Shown: positions 52,924-62,357 of the stretch, piece by piece | Position numbering within the stretch: the first letter of the stretch is position 1 | Layout: every line of letters begins with the position of its first letter | Notes under the pieces: model-generated | The model's input: only the letters and a program-made list of their open reading frames with translations | Database searches by the model: none | Told to the model about the DNA's origin: nothing | Position numbers and translations under genes: made by a program | Assembly: GCF_001274785.1 (NCBI RefSeq) | Contig: NZ_LHPI01000019.1 | Span: forward strand, 62,001 to 126,000 | Direction of reading: 5' to 3' | Length of the DNA: 64,000 bases | Source of the DNA: Vibrio hepatarius | Lineage (GTDB): Bacteria; Pseudomonadota; Gammaproteobacteria; Enterobacterales; Vibrionaceae

Positions 52924-54033
52924 ATGAATTCATTTCAATGGGACAATTGCTACGAAACGGGGATCGGGGACGTTGATGATCAGCACCAATATTTGGTTGA
53001 GATTATCAACCGCTATGGAGAGCTCATCGCGGATAACAATATCTCTTTGCAAGATATTCGCATCGCGCTGTTTGAGCTATCGCGCTACTCCGAATTTCAT
53101 TTCAAAGAAGAAGAGCAGTTGATGCGTGAAGCAGGGATCTACCATCAACATCTCGAAGAGCATATCAACATTCACCGCGCATTTATGTCTGACATTGTCA
53201 GCATGCAGGCGTTCATCAGCGAAGAAAACAAACAAGCGTCAGAGCAACTTCTTAATTTTTTGATCCATTGGCTTGCCTACCATATTTTGGGTATTGATCA
53301 AAATATGTCTCGCCAAATCAAGCAGATTGAAGCGGGCGTCGATCCAAAAGTCGCTTATGAACAAGAAGAGAAAAAACAAGACAGCTCAACCAAACCGCTA
53401 CTTAAAGCGCTGAAAGGTTTGTTTGAACAGGTGTCTGACCGCAACAAAGCCCTGCTGGAACTGAACCAAAACCTCGAAGATAAAGTCACCGAGCGTACCC
53501 GCCAACTTTCAAACGCGAACAAAAAGCTTGAAGAGTTATCGCTTACCGATTCTTTAACCCAATTGCCTAACCGTCGCTGCGCGATACGCAAACTGAAAGC
53601 CTATTGGCATGAAGCGGAGCAAAACGCTGAGCCGTTAGTTTGCATTATGATTGATGCAGATAACTTTAAACAAGTGAACGACAGCGCGGGGCACGACGCG
53701 GGCGACCGATTATTGGTCGAGCTTTCGCAAACCTTAAGCGACAGCTTCCGTAGTGATGATTTGGTGTGTCGTCTCGGTGGCGATGAATTTTTTGTCATCT
53801 GTCCGAACACCGATTTGCAAGGCGGCGTGTATATCGCCGAAATCACCCGCCAAACCGTGTCTGAAATGCTGATTCAGACTGGGGCCGGTGTATGGCACGG
53901 CAGCATCAGTGTTGGTGTTGCAGAGAAGAGTTCTGACATGGCGGATTATAATGATTTGATCAAGCAAGCAGACAATGCGGTGTACGCGGCTAAATCTCAA
54001 GGACGCAACCGCGTTGCCACTATAGAGATTTAA
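52924..54033 (+). CDS. Bacteriohemerythrin-diguanylate cyclase (Bhr-GGDEF)
   Basis: 369 residues. Residues 1-130 are hemerythrin with all seven usual iron ligands: H21, H59, E63, H76, H80, H120, D125. A coiled coil (about 165-205) joins it to a GGDEF domain (285-289 GGDEF intact, so active site kept) with the RxxD inhibitory site at 276-279. It should make c-di-GMP in response to the oxygen or redox state of the di-iron centre, as shown for V. cholerae VC1216. The ATG at 52924 starts the domain; the frame is open to 52885. The 3' end overlaps the GNAT gene by 14 bases. Confidence 0.94.
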   Translation: MNSFQWDNCYETGIGDVDDQHQYLVEIINRYGELIADNNISLQDIRIALFELSRYSEFHFKEEEQLMREAGIYHQHLEEHINIHRAFMSDIVSMQAFISEENKQASEQLLNFLIHWLAYHILGIDQNMSRQIKQIEAGVDPKVAYEQEEKKQDSSTKPLLKALKGLFEQVSDRNKALLELNQNLEDKVTERTRQLSNANKKLEELSLTDSLTQLPNRRCAIRKLKAYWHEAEQNAEPLVCIMIDADNFKQVNDSAGHDAGDRLLVELSQTLSDSFRSDDLVCRLGGDEFFVICPNTDLQGGVYIAEITRQTVSEMLIQTGAGVWHGSISVGVAEKSSDMADYNDLIKQADNAVYAAKSQGRNRVATIEI

Positions 54034-54502
54034 GCATCCACACATCACAGCCATTATGTTCGGTGCCATCCATCGGTTTGTCTAAATGTTCAAAGCCGAG
54101 ATGCTCATAGAGCTTAATGGCTGATGTCATGCTCGTGAGAGTATCCAAATAGCATTGCTCAAAGCCTTGCTGTTTTGCGAATGCCAAACAGTGCTCACTC
54201 AGTTTTTTGCCTAACCCTAAGCCGCGACTTTCTGGTAGCAGAAAGAGCTTTTTGAGCTCACAAAGCTGCTCGGATTGATTGAACGGTGCAATCCCGCAAC
54301 CACCCATTACCTTGCCATCAACGCTTGCGACAAAATAACAACTTTTCTCACTCAATGTGTAGTGTTTACTCATGGCCTCGACTTCGGCATCAGAGGGGCC
54401 AAACCCTTCACCAATCGCGCCAAATTCTGCCCCGACAGATTGGATGATCTTGCAAATTGCATCATCTTGAGATGGGGTAATAGGGGTGATTTTGATTTCC
54501 AT
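54020..54502 (-). CDS. GNAT-family N-acetyltransferase
   Basis: 160 residues, GNAT fold with acetyl-CoA motif LPESRGLGLGKKLSEHCLAFAKQQGFEQCYLDT and the usual KLYEHLGFE. Substrate unknown. ATG at 54502 preferred because AAGGTG lies just upstream; the GTG at 54511 is inside that site. Converges on the hemerythrin-GGDEF gene. Confidence 0.87.
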   Translation of the reverse strand: MEIKITPITPSQDDAICKIIQSVGAEFGAIGEGFGPSDAEVEAMSKHYTLSEKSCYFVASVDGKVMGGCGIAPFNQSEQLCELKKLFLLPESRGLGLGKKLSEHCLAFAKQQGFEQCYLDTLTSMTSAIKLYEHLGFEHLDKPMDGTEHNGCDVWMLKSL

Positions 54503-54613
54503 TGATTGCACCTTGATTGCTGAGTCCGTCTTATTTAGGTGGGTGTTAAATCCTCTTTTATCAAGCGTTGGGACGAAATTTCAACCAAAGGCGTTAAATA
54601 AAAGCATTTCAGT

Positions 54614-54642
54614 TTGGATTTGCACCTGTCATTCGTTACTAT
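54614..54642 (+). promoter_or_regulatory. Candidate promoter of pheST
   Basis: TTGGAT, 17-base spacer, TACTAT. About 125 bases before pheS, leaving room for a leader. Confidence 0.4.
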
Positions 54643-54707
54643 GTACAGCTATTTATAGACCAAAAATCCCTGTCGGGTATTGGCGGCTTTGCTACGCGAT
54701 ACCCAGA

Positions 54708-54755
54708 ATGGACACTACCACTTATGCCTATTACTTTGCAGGTGGGCATAGGTAG
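54708..54755 (+). other. Possible pheS leader peptide
   Basis: ATG-started 15-codon frame MDTTTYAYYFAGGHR ending TAG eleven bases before the pheS ATG. It holds three Tyr and one Phe, fewer Phe than E. coli PheM, and no terminator hairpin follows. It may be chance. Confidence 0.25.
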
Positions 54756-54766
54756 ATGAGGAAACG

Positions 54767-55750
54767 ATGCAACATCTAGAAGAGATCATTGCTAACGCGA
54801 GCACAGCAATTGAAGCTGCAGATTCGCTAGTCGCACTTGATGAAGTGCGTGTTCAGTATCTAGGTAAAAAAGGTGAGCTAACGGCTCAGCTTCAAAGCCT
54901 AGGTAAACTACCACCAGAAGAGCGCCGTGAAGCTGGTCAAGAGATCAACAAAGCGAAAGGCGTTGTTCAGCAAGCTATCGCTGCTCGTAAAGACGCACTA
55001 CAACGCGCAGAGCTAGAAGCGAAGCTAGCAGCAGAAACTATCGATGTAACTCTACCAGGTCGTCGTATCGAGAACGGTGGTCTACACCCTGTAACTCGTA
55101 CAGTTGAGCGTATTGAACAGTTCTTTGGTGAGTTAGGCTTTAATACTGAGTCTGGTCCTGAAATTGAAGACGCATTCCACAACTTTGATGCGCTGAACAT
55201 TGCAGAAGATCACCCAGCTCGTACTGACCACGACACCTTCTTCTTTAACCCAGATTTGATGTTGCGTACTCACACATCTGGTGTACAGATCCGTACGATG
55301 GAAAACGGCAAACCTCCGTTCCGCTTCATCGCTCCGGGCCGTGTATACCGTAACGACTACGACCAAACGCACACGCCAATGTTCCACCAAGTGGAAGGTA
55401 TGCTGGTTGATGAGAACGTTAACTTTGCACAGCTGAAAGGCATTCTGCACGACTTCCTATGTAACTTCTTTGAAGAAGAAGTTGAGGTTCGTTTCCGTCC
55501 TTCATACTTCCCGTTTACAGAGCCTTCAGCAGAAGTTGACGTGAAAGGTAAAAACGGCAAATGGCTTGAAGTTTTAGGCTGTGGCATGGTTCACCCGAAC
55601 GTTCTGCGCGCAGTAGGCATCGACCCTGAGAAGTACTCTGGTTTCGCATTCGGTATGGGTGTTGAGCGTCTGACTATGCTTCGTTACGGCGTAAACGACC
55701 TACGTGCGTTCTTCGAGAACGATCTTCGTTTCCTAAAACAGTTCAAGTAA
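54767..55750 (+). CDS. pheS: Phenylalanine--tRNA ligase alpha subunit
   Basis: 327 residues. Class II aaRS catalytic motifs: motif 2 FRFIAPGRVYRNDYDQTHTPMFHQVEG and motif 3 GFAFGMGVERLTMLRYGV. N-terminal coiled coil (about 1-90) binds tRNA. It works with PheT as an alpha2-beta2 enzyme. Strong codon bias. Ribosome site GAGGAAA before the ATG. Confidence 0.98.
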   Translation: MQHLEEIIANASTAIEAADSLVALDEVRVQYLGKKGELTAQLQSLGKLPPEERREAGQEINKAKGVVQQAIAARKDALQRAELEAKLAAETIDVTLPGRRIENGGLHPVTRTVERIEQFFGELGFNTESGPEIEDAFHNFDALNIAEDHPARTDHDTFFFNPDLMLRTHTSGVQIRTMENGKPPFRFIAPGRVYRNDYDQTHTPMFHQVEGMLVDENVNFAQLKGILHDFLCNFFEEEVEVRFRPSYFPFTEPSAEVDVKGKNGKWLEVLGCGMVHPNVLRAVGIDPEKYSGFAFGMGVERLTMLRYGVNDLRAFFENDLRFLKQFK

Positions 55751-55768
55751 TCCAGGGGATTTATCACT

Positions 55769-58156
55769 ATGAAATTCAGCGAATCATGGCTTCGTGAGTG
55801 GGTAAACCCTGCGGTATCGACTGACGAGCTTACTCACCAAATTACAATGGCGGGTCTAGAGGTAGACGACGTTCTACCTGTAGCGGGTTCATTCACTGGC
55901 GTTAAAGTTGGTCACGTTGTTGAATGTGGTCAGCACCCTGACGCAGACAAACTACGTGTAACAAAAGTAGACGTAGGTGAAGAAGAACTACTAGACATCG
56001 TCTGTGGCGCGCCAAACTGTCGCCAAGGCCTTAAAGTTGCAGTTGCAACGGTAGGCGCGGTTCTTCCGGGTGATTTCAAAATCAAGAAAGCAAAACTACG
56101 TGGTCAACCTTCTCACGGTATGCTTTGTTCATTCACTGAACTTGGTATCGACGTAGAGTCTGACGGCATCATGGAATTGGCTGAAGACGCAGTCATCGGC
56201 ACCGATTTCCGCGAATTCCTGGGCCTAAACGATGTAACGGTAGACGTAGACCTAACAGCAAACCGCGCTGACTGTTTCAGCATCCGTGGTCTTGCTCGTG
56301 AAGTAGGCGTACTAAACCGTGCAGACGTGACTGAGCCAGCAGTTAACCCAGTTGCGCCAGCAATCGACGACACAGTATCAATCGACGTTAAAGCGTCCGC
56401 GGCGTGTCCTCGTTACCTTGGTCGTATTGTTAAGAACGTAAACGTTCAAGCTGAAACGCCACTGTGGATGCAAGAAAAATTGCGCCGTTGTGGCATTCGC
56501 TCAATCGACCCAGTGGTTGATATCACAAACTACGTTCTGCTAGAGCAAGGCCAACCAATGCACGCATTTGATCTGGCTAAGATTGAAGGCGGCATCGTAG
56601 TACGTATGGCAGAGCAGGGCGAAAAACTGACTCTTCTAGACGGTACAGAAGCAGAGCTAAACGCGGACACACTAGTGGTTGCAGACCACGTTAAAGCGCT
56701 AGCAATCGCGGGTATCTTCGGTGGTGAAGAATCCGGCGTAACGTCTGAAACAAAAGACGTGCTACTAGAGTGTGCATTCTTTGCACCTGACCACATCCGT
56801 GGCCGCGCTCGTAGCTACGGTCTGCACACTGATTCTTCAATGCGTTTTGAACGTGGTGTCGACTTCGCACTACAAGCAAGCGCAATGGAGCGTGCAACTG
56901 AACTGCTCGTTGAAATCTGTGGCGGTGAAGTGGCACCAGTTGTCGCGGTAGAATCTGAATCAGACCTACCAACAGCAAACACAGTGGCACTACGTCGCAC
57001 TAAGCTAGATAACCTACTTGGTCATCACATCCCTGATGCCGACGTGGTAGAAATCCTAGAGCGTCTTGGCCTGACTGTTGAAGCAACAGAATCAGGTTGG
57101 ATCGCGACGGCACCAACATGGCGCTTTGACATCGCGATTGAGCAAGACTTGATCGAAGAAGTGGGCCGTATCTACGGTTACGACAACATTCCTAACCAGC
57201 ACCCAGTTGCTGCGCTTAAGATGCACAACCACGTAGAAGCGGACCTTCCTCTTAAACGTGTCCGTAACCTGCTGGTTGACCGTGGTTACCAAGAAGCGAT
57301 CACATACAGCTTTGTTGAACCAGAGCAGCAAAAACTGATCGTGCCAGACGTAGAGCCTTTGATTCTGCCATTCCCAATTTCTGCGGAAATGTCAGCAATG
57401 CGCCTAGGTCTTATCCAAGGTCTGTTGAATACTGTTGTTCACAACCAAAAACGTCAGCAACCACGCGTTCGTCTATTCGAATACGGTCTACGTTTTATTC
57501 CTTGTGAATCGGCAGAAAACGGCATGCGCCAAGAGCCAATGTTAGCAGGCGTGATTGCAGGTACTCGCGGTGAAGAGCACTGGGACATTGAAACCAATAC
57601 TGTTGATTTCTTTGACCTGAAAGGCGATCTAGAAGCGATTCTTGAGCTTTCTGCGAACGAAAAAGCATACTCGTTTGCAGCAGCGAAGCATCCAGCACTT
57701 CACCCAGGCCAATCTGCGGCAATCATCGTAGACGGCAAAGAAGTAGGTGTAATCGGTACAGTTCACCCAGAGCTAGAGCGCAAGTTTGGCCTGAATGGCC
57801 GCACTATCGTATTCGAAATCGAATGGTCTGCGATCAACACGAAAGTGATCCCAGAAGCGGTACAACTTTCTAAGTTCCCATCAAACCGTCGTGACATCGC
57901 AGTCGTTGTTGATGAAGCTGTTGCTTCGGGTGACATCGTTGCAGCATGTCTTGAGCAAGGTGGCGAGTTCCTGAAAGACGCGAAACTGTTCGACGTTTAC
58001 GTAGGTAAAGGTGTTGAGGAAGGTAAGAAGAGCCTTGCGATTGCACTGACCCTACAATCTGTTGAGCGTACGCTTGAAGATGCCGATATCGCGGGTGCGG
58101 TAGAAGCAATCGTCGCGCACGTATCAGAGAAGTTCGGTGCAACACTGCGCGACTAA
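55769..58156 (+). CDS. pheT: Phenylalanine--tRNA ligase beta subunit
   Basis: 795 residues (E. coli 795). N-terminal tRNA-binding OB fold (about 40-150), B3/B4 editing region, B5 domain and a C-terminal ferredoxin-like anticodon-binding domain (KFPSNRRDIAVVVDEAV). Eighteen bases after pheS. Followed by a strong terminator rather than ihfA. Confidence 0.98.
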   Translation: MKFSESWLREWVNPAVSTDELTHQITMAGLEVDDVLPVAGSFTGVKVGHVVECGQHPDADKLRVTKVDVGEEELLDIVCGAPNCRQGLKVAVATVGAVLPGDFKIKKAKLRGQPSHGMLCSFTELGIDVESDGIMELAEDAVIGTDFREFLGLNDVTVDVDLTANRADCFSIRGLAREVGVLNRADVTEPAVNPVAPAIDDTVSIDVKASAACPRYLGRIVKNVNVQAETPLWMQEKLRRCGIRSIDPVVDITNYVLLEQGQPMHAFDLAKIEGGIVVRMAEQGEKLTLLDGTEAELNADTLVVADHVKALAIAGIFGGEESGVTSETKDVLLECAFFAPDHIRGRARSYGLHTDSSMRFERGVDFALQASAMERATELLVEICGGEVAPVVAVESESDLPTANTVALRRTKLDNLLGHHIPDADVVEILERLGLTVEATESGWIATAPTWRFDIAIEQDLIEEVGRIYGYDNIPNQHPVAALKMHNHVEADLPLKRVRNLLVDRGYQEAITYSFVEPEQQKLIVPDVEPLILPFPISAEMSAMRLGLIQGLLNTVVHNQKRQQPRVRLFEYGLRFIPCESAENGMRQEPMLAGVIAGTRGEEHWDIETNTVDFFDLKGDLEAILELSANEKAYSFAAAKHPALHPGQSAAIIVDGKEVGVIGTVHPELERKFGLNGRTIVFEIEWSAINTKVIPEAVQLSKFPSNRRDIAVVVDEAVASGDIVAACLEQGGEFLKDAKLFDVYVGKGVEEGKKSLAIALTLQSVERTLEDADIAGAVEAIVAHVSEKFGATLRD

Positions 58157-58175
58157 ATCGTAAATAAACGATATT

Positions 58176-58209
58176 AAAAAACCTGCTAATTGTTAGCAGG
58201 TTTTTTTTT
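58176..58209 (+). terminator. Terminator of pheST
   Basis: AAAAAACCTGCTAA / TTAGCAGGTTTTTT stem with a three-base loop and nine T. Confidence 0.93.
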
Positions 58210-58251
58210 CGCCTTATTCTTGTGAAGATCGCTCCACAAGCATTGGCTTAC

Positions 58252-59988
58252 TTAGCGTTTGATATGCATAACCACTTGATTTAGTTCGTTCACGTTGTTT
58301 TGCAAGTCAATCACGATTGGCTCAACTTGGTTAATGGCATCACTCATATCGGACGACAAGTTCTTGATGTTGGCCAAGTTACCCGATATCTCATCACTAA
58401 CAGTTAGCTGCTCCTCCGTTGCTGCGGCGATAGAAGTGTTGAGGTTATGAATCTCTGACGCAGAGTTTTTGATCGTTGTCAGTGCTTCATTGGCAATGCC
58501 CATGTTACTTCTCGTCAACTGCATCTGCTCGGCGCTATTGTGAATCGTTTGTGTGGATTGTTTAGCTTTATCTTGCAGAGATAAGATGATGGTTTCAATT
58601 TCGCCGGTTGAATCCTGAGTTCTTTGGGCGAGCGAGCGAACTTCGTCTGCTACGACCGCAAAACCTCGGCCTTGTTCACCCGCTCGAGCGGCTTCTATTG
58701 CGGCATTGAGGGCAAGCAAGTTGGTTTGTTCAGCAATACCTTTGATGACATCAAGGACATTACCGACGTTATTGGATTCTTCCGCTAAATGTTCAATGAT
58801 CTCTGAGGTAATCGTAAACTCTGACTCTAAGCGACTAAAGTCAGATGTGGTCGTTTCAAACACCTCTTTGCTGGTAATTGCTTCTTTCTCGGCACTGCCT
58901 GCATACTCTTCAGCTAGGTTTGTGTTTTCTGAAACATTAGAAAGGGCTGTGGTCATCTCTTCCATCGCGGTAGCGGCGAGTTCCATCTCTTGGCTTTGTT
59001 GACCTGCTAAATCAATATTTTTTCGGGTGATATCCTGCATCGTTTCCGAAATATGCGAGATAGTTCGGTTTACTTGGTCAATTTTGTTCACCGTATTCGC
59101 GTAGCTTGCCAGCACTTTATTAATGGTGGTACTAATGATCCCTAACTCGTCTTTGCGAGTATCGTCGGTTCTTAGCGTGAGGTCAGAATCATCGTCCACT
59201 TTTTGCAGTATGTTCGCCATGGTATCGATTGGTTTAACCACTTTGCGGTTGACCATTACGTAGCCAAGAATCGCAATGGCAAACACGGCGATTAACGAGA
59301 TGTTACCGATTAACACCACTGTTTTAACCTGTTGAGCTTGAGCTTCAAATTGAGCGGAAGTTCGCGCTTCAAGTTCTTTGAAAAACTCATCAATCGGCGC
59401 CATGATTTTGGCTTTCTCTTGATGGTACTGCTTGGAATGCAGCAACTCTACCGCCATTTGATTGTCTGGCGTTCCACGTACCGAATAGTTACCGTTAGCG
59501 TCAGGGAACAGGCCTTTAACGGCATTCATCGCTTTAACTTCCATATTGACGAGCGCGTCGGAGTTATTTTGTGCTTCCTCGAGCAATTTGAATTCGGTCT
59601 CGGTAAACCCTAAGTTTTCCATCATGGTATGGAGGGAGATGCGCTCACCATCTGGTTTCGGTTTTTGACCGTAATTAAGCACTAGATCCCAATAGATCGT
59701 GTGATAGTTTTCTGGACGGGGGATGTCCCCATTGCGGATTGCTAAGATGTCCATGTACATCTTCTCGTAGTCTTCGTTCCCTGTAACTACGTATGTTCTT
59801 CCTAAGCGAGTTAGGTCATCTGAGCTTTGGCGTAATTCGTCAGCCGCTTGATAGGACTGATAGCGTACTGAGGCCATATCATCCAGTTCTTGCAAAAGGC
59901 TGCTGAGCTGAAAGATGGTTACTACACTAATGATTATTCCCAAACCAATTACACCAAACACTACTTTCATCGTGTTGTTAATCGTCAT
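58252..59988 (-). CDS. Methyl-accepting chemotaxis protein
   Basis: 578 residues. TM1 at about 8-30, a long periplasmic helical region (DELRQSSDDLTRLGRTYVVTGNEDYEKMYMDILAIRNGDIPRPENY) of the kind seen in many Vibrio and Pseudomonas receptors, TM2 at about 220-242, HAMP, and the signalling hairpin tip EQTNLLALNAAIEAARAGE. Ligand unknown. ATG at 59988 begins the first span; the frame is open ten codons further up. No clear relation to the neighbouring genes. Confidence 0.92.
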   Translation of the reverse strand: MTINNTMKVVFGVIGLGIIISVVTIFQLSSLLQELDDMASVRYQSYQAADELRQSSDDLTRLGRTYVVTGNEDYEKMYMDILAIRNGDIPRPENYHTIYWDLVLNYGQKPKPDGERISLHTMMENLGFTETEFKLLEEAQNNSDALVNMEVKAMNAVKGLFPDANGNYSVRGTPDNQMAVELLHSKQYHQEKAKIMAPIDEFFKELEARTSAQFEAQAQQVKTVVLIGNISLIAVFAIAILGYVMVNRKVVKPIDTMANILQKVDDDSDLTLRTDDTRKDELGIISTTINKVLASYANTVNKIDQVNRTISHISETMQDITRKNIDLAGQQSQEMELAATAMEEMTTALSNVSENTNLAEEYAGSAEKEAITSKEVFETTTSDFSRLESEFTITSEIIEHLAEESNNVGNVLDVIKGIAEQTNLLALNAAIEAARAGEQGRGFAVVADEVRSLAQRTQDSTGEIETIILSLQDKAKQSTQTIHNSAEQMQLTRSNMGIANEALTTIKNSASEIHNLNTSIAAATEEQLTVSDEISGNLANIKNLSSDMSDAINQVEPIVIDLQNNVNELNQVVMHIKR

Positions 59989-60338
59989 AGCACTAAGTCC
60001 CAATAAGTGCCGGGCCAAACTAAGATGAAACCGTTATCTAACGTGTTCCCCTTAAGCCGATAGTTTTCCAGCAAAGTGTTAAATCCTAGAAAATATAAGG
60101 AACTGAAGCTCTAATATTTATATTTAACAGTTCCATCAATAATACTAGTCAATAATTAATGCTTTAGTTGAGGAATTTGAGGGAAAATTAATAGAGAAGA
60201 AAAGTAGGGTTTGTTTTCGTGAAAAAGCGCCCATTTTGGGCGCTTGAATTGCAAACAATATCTTAATTAACCAGCTATATCCTACTTACTTCAAACAACT
60301 ACATACGTAGGGCCAATGTATAAAGTAAGTCAGCGGAG
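59989..60338. other. Intergenic region, chemoreceptor / kduI
   Basis: 350 bases with no supported gene. It has the chemoreceptor promoter region and, at 60220-60245, a hairpin that can end the kduI transcript. Confidence 0.55.
60220..60245 (-). terminator. Probable terminator of kduI
   Basis: AAGCGCCCA / TGGGCGCTT stem with a three-base loop; on the minus strand TTTTT follows. It lies about 95 bases after the kduI stop. Confidence 0.75.
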
Positions 60339-61175
60339 TTATCGTAGATCTTGAATGGCAATGTGGTCCATGTCAGTGAATACTTGGTTTTCGCCCACCA
60401 TACCCCAGATGAAAGTGTACGCTTGCGTACCCACACCTGAGTGGATTGACCAACTTGGAGAAATAACGGCTTGCTCGTTGCGAACAATAAGATGACGGGT
60501 TTGCTGTGGTTCGCCCATAAAGTGGAAAACCGCGCTGTCTTCTTGCATGCCAAAGTAGAAGTACACTTCCATACGACGGTCATGAGTATGGCAAGGCATA
60601 GTGTTCCAAAGCGAACCCTGTTCAAGCTTGGTTAGACCCATAAGTAGCTGGCACGTTGGTAGTACGTCAGGAACGATGTACTTGTAAATCGTACGCTTGT
60701 TGCTTGTTTCGCTATCGCCAAGTGTGACTGGTGATGCTTCTTCAAGCGTAATACGCTTATTTGGGTAATTCGTGTGTGCTGGCGCGCAGTTGTAGTAGAA
60801 CTTAGCTGGCGCATCTGCATTGTTACTGCTGAAAGAAACTTCACGTGCGCCCATACCGATGTACAGTGCTTCTTGAGAATTAACCGTGTATGTCTCGCCA
60901 TCAACAGTGATAACACCGTCACCACCTACGTTGATCACGCCAAGCTCGCGGCGTTGAAGAAAGTACTCTACACCGATCTTCTTGCCCAGGTCTGCATCGA
61001 GTTCAACCTGAGTATTCACTGGCTTAACGCCACCAAATACGATTCGGTCGATATGACTGTAGGTCATGGTCAACTGGTCTGCGACAAAGATATCTTCTAC
61101 AAGAAACTCATTACGCAGTTCTTCAGTATCTAGCTGTTTTGCATGCTCACTGTGAATAGCTTGACGAATTTGCAT
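60339..61175 (-). CDS. kduI: 5-dehydro-4-deoxy-D-glucuronate isomerase
   Basis: 278 residues, cupin fold, as in E. coli KduI. The zinc ligands are visible in PCHTHDRRMEVYFYF (two His and Glu) and in WSIHSGVG (His). It converts 4-deoxy-L-threo-5-hexosulose uronate to 3-deoxy-D-glycero-2,5-hexodiulosonate in pectin and other uronate breakdown. Divergent from kdgK-eda, which carry the later steps; the KduD reductase is not in this window. Confidence 0.96.
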   Translation of the reverse strand: MQIRQAIHSEHAKQLDTEELRNEFLVEDIFVADQLTMTYSHIDRIVFGGVKPVNTQVELDADLGKKIGVEYFLQRRELGVINVGGDGVITVDGETYTVNSQEALYIGMGAREVSFSSNNADAPAKFYYNCAPAHTNYPNKRITLEEASPVTLGDSETSNKRTIYKYIVPDVLPTCQLLMGLTKLEQGSLWNTMPCHTHDRRMEVYFYFGMQEDSAVFHFMGEPQQTRHLIVRNEQAVISPSWSIHSGVGTQAYTFIWGMVGENQVFTDMDHIAIQDLR

Positions 61176-61199
61176 TCTACTTCTCTCTTTATTTTTTGT

Positions 61200-61211
61200 C
61201 CGAATGTTCGG
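61200..61211. promoter_or_regulatory. Palindrome upstream of kduI
   Basis: CCGAATGTTCGG, five-base perfect arms around TG, 25 bases before the kduI start. A possible operator; protein unknown. Confidence 0.35.
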
Positions 61212-61339
61212 GAACCATAAATTGTATGAACGAATCCTAGCACTTTGATGACCGTCATTTCCAATTTGAAATGCTGTTTTACTATTTAGGTCACATAATT
61301 GAAATTAGTAATTTAATTAAAATGAAAAGGTGTTTTAAA

Positions 61340-61357
61340 AACATTGAATGAAATGTT
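61340..61357. promoter_or_regulatory. Inverted repeat upstream of kdgK
   Basis: AACATT-N6-AATGTT, 47 bases before the kdgK start. Only loosely like the KdgR consensus. Confidence 0.35.
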
Positions 61358-61403
61358 GGCGTTAAGTATAGTGACAGCAATTAAATAAGATTTGGTGTGG
61401 ATC

Positions 61404-62342
61404 ATGCACGACAAGAAAGTAGCGATCATCGGCGAATGTATGGTGGAGCTACGCAAAACAGAAGATGGCATTGAGAAGGCATTTGGTGGCGATACGCTGA
61501 ATACCGCGCTGTACATGTCTCGTTTAGCCAAGCAAAACCAGCAAGCTTTTCAGGTCAGCTACTTTACCGCGTTAGGTGAAGATAAATTGAGTGACGACAT
61601 GGTGTCTGCGTGGCAAAGCGAAGGCATTGATGCCAGTCAGGTGAGTCGTTATGCCGATAAACTGCCTGGCCTCTATATGATCGAAAACCGCCCGTGTGGC
61701 GAACGTGATTTCTTTTACTGGCGCAATGATGCTGCGGTGAGGCAATGGTTAAGCCGCGAAGACCCAGAGCATCTTTATCAAAGCCTAAAGCAATACGATG
61801 TGATTTATCTTAGCGGCATCACGCTGGCCATTCTGACCGCCAATCAAAGCACTTTACTGATCAATCTGCTTAAACGACTCAAAGCCGAAGGTTGTGTGAT
61901 TGCCTTTGATACCAACTACCGGCCGAATCTATGGCTGACTAAAGCCCAAGCGCAGCAAAGATTCATTCAGCTTTATCAACTGAGCGACATCGCATTACTG
62001 ACTTTTGAAGACGAACAGTTGCTGTTCGGTGATGACTCGACTCAAGCGACGCTTGAACGCCTACGTGAATTTAACATCTCGCAACTGGTGATCAAATCCG
62101 GTGCCGACGGTTGCATGGTTATAACGAACGAAACCGAGCAGTGGGTGACAACGGATGAAGTGCCACACGTCGTTGATACCACCGCCGCAGGCGATTCGTT
62201 TAACGCTGGCTATCTGTACCAATGGCTTGTGACTCAGGATTGCATCAAAGCAGCGCGTGCCGGACATACCTTAGCAGGCACTGTTATACAGCATAAAGGC
62301 GCGGTGATTGATATCCAGCACATGCCTTTGATTTCTAATTAA
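61404..62342 (+). CDS. kdgK: 2-dehydro-3-deoxygluconokinase
   Basis: 312 residues, PfkB-family sugar kinase: N-terminal VAIIGECMVELRK and FGGDTLNTALYMSRL, C-terminal signature VDTTAAGDSFNAGYL with the catalytic Asp. It phosphorylates KDG to KDPG. The ATG at 61404 is preferred; the frame opens at TTG 61392. First gene of kdgK-eda, divergent from kduI. Confidence 0.95.
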   Translation: MHDKKVAIIGECMVELRKTEDGIEKAFGGDTLNTALYMSRLAKQNQQAFQVSYFTALGEDKLSDDMVSAWQSEGIDASQVSRYADKLPGLYMIENRPCGERDFFYWRNDAAVRQWLSREDPEHLYQSLKQYDVIYLSGITLAILTANQSTLLINLLKRLKAEGCVIAFDTNYRPNLWLTKAQAQQRFIQLYQLSDIALLTFEDEQLLFGDDSTQATLERLREFNISQLVIKSGADGCMVITNETEQWVTTDEVPHVVDTTAAGDSFNAGYLYQWLVTQDCIKAARAGHTLAGTVIQHKGAVIDIQHMPLISN

Positions 62343-62357
62343 TCCTTGGAGAGGAAT

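Noticed and set aside
60299..60625. 108-codon minus-strand frame overlapping the 3' end of kduI
   Set aside because: Different frame of a well-supported isomerase gene; product not credible.
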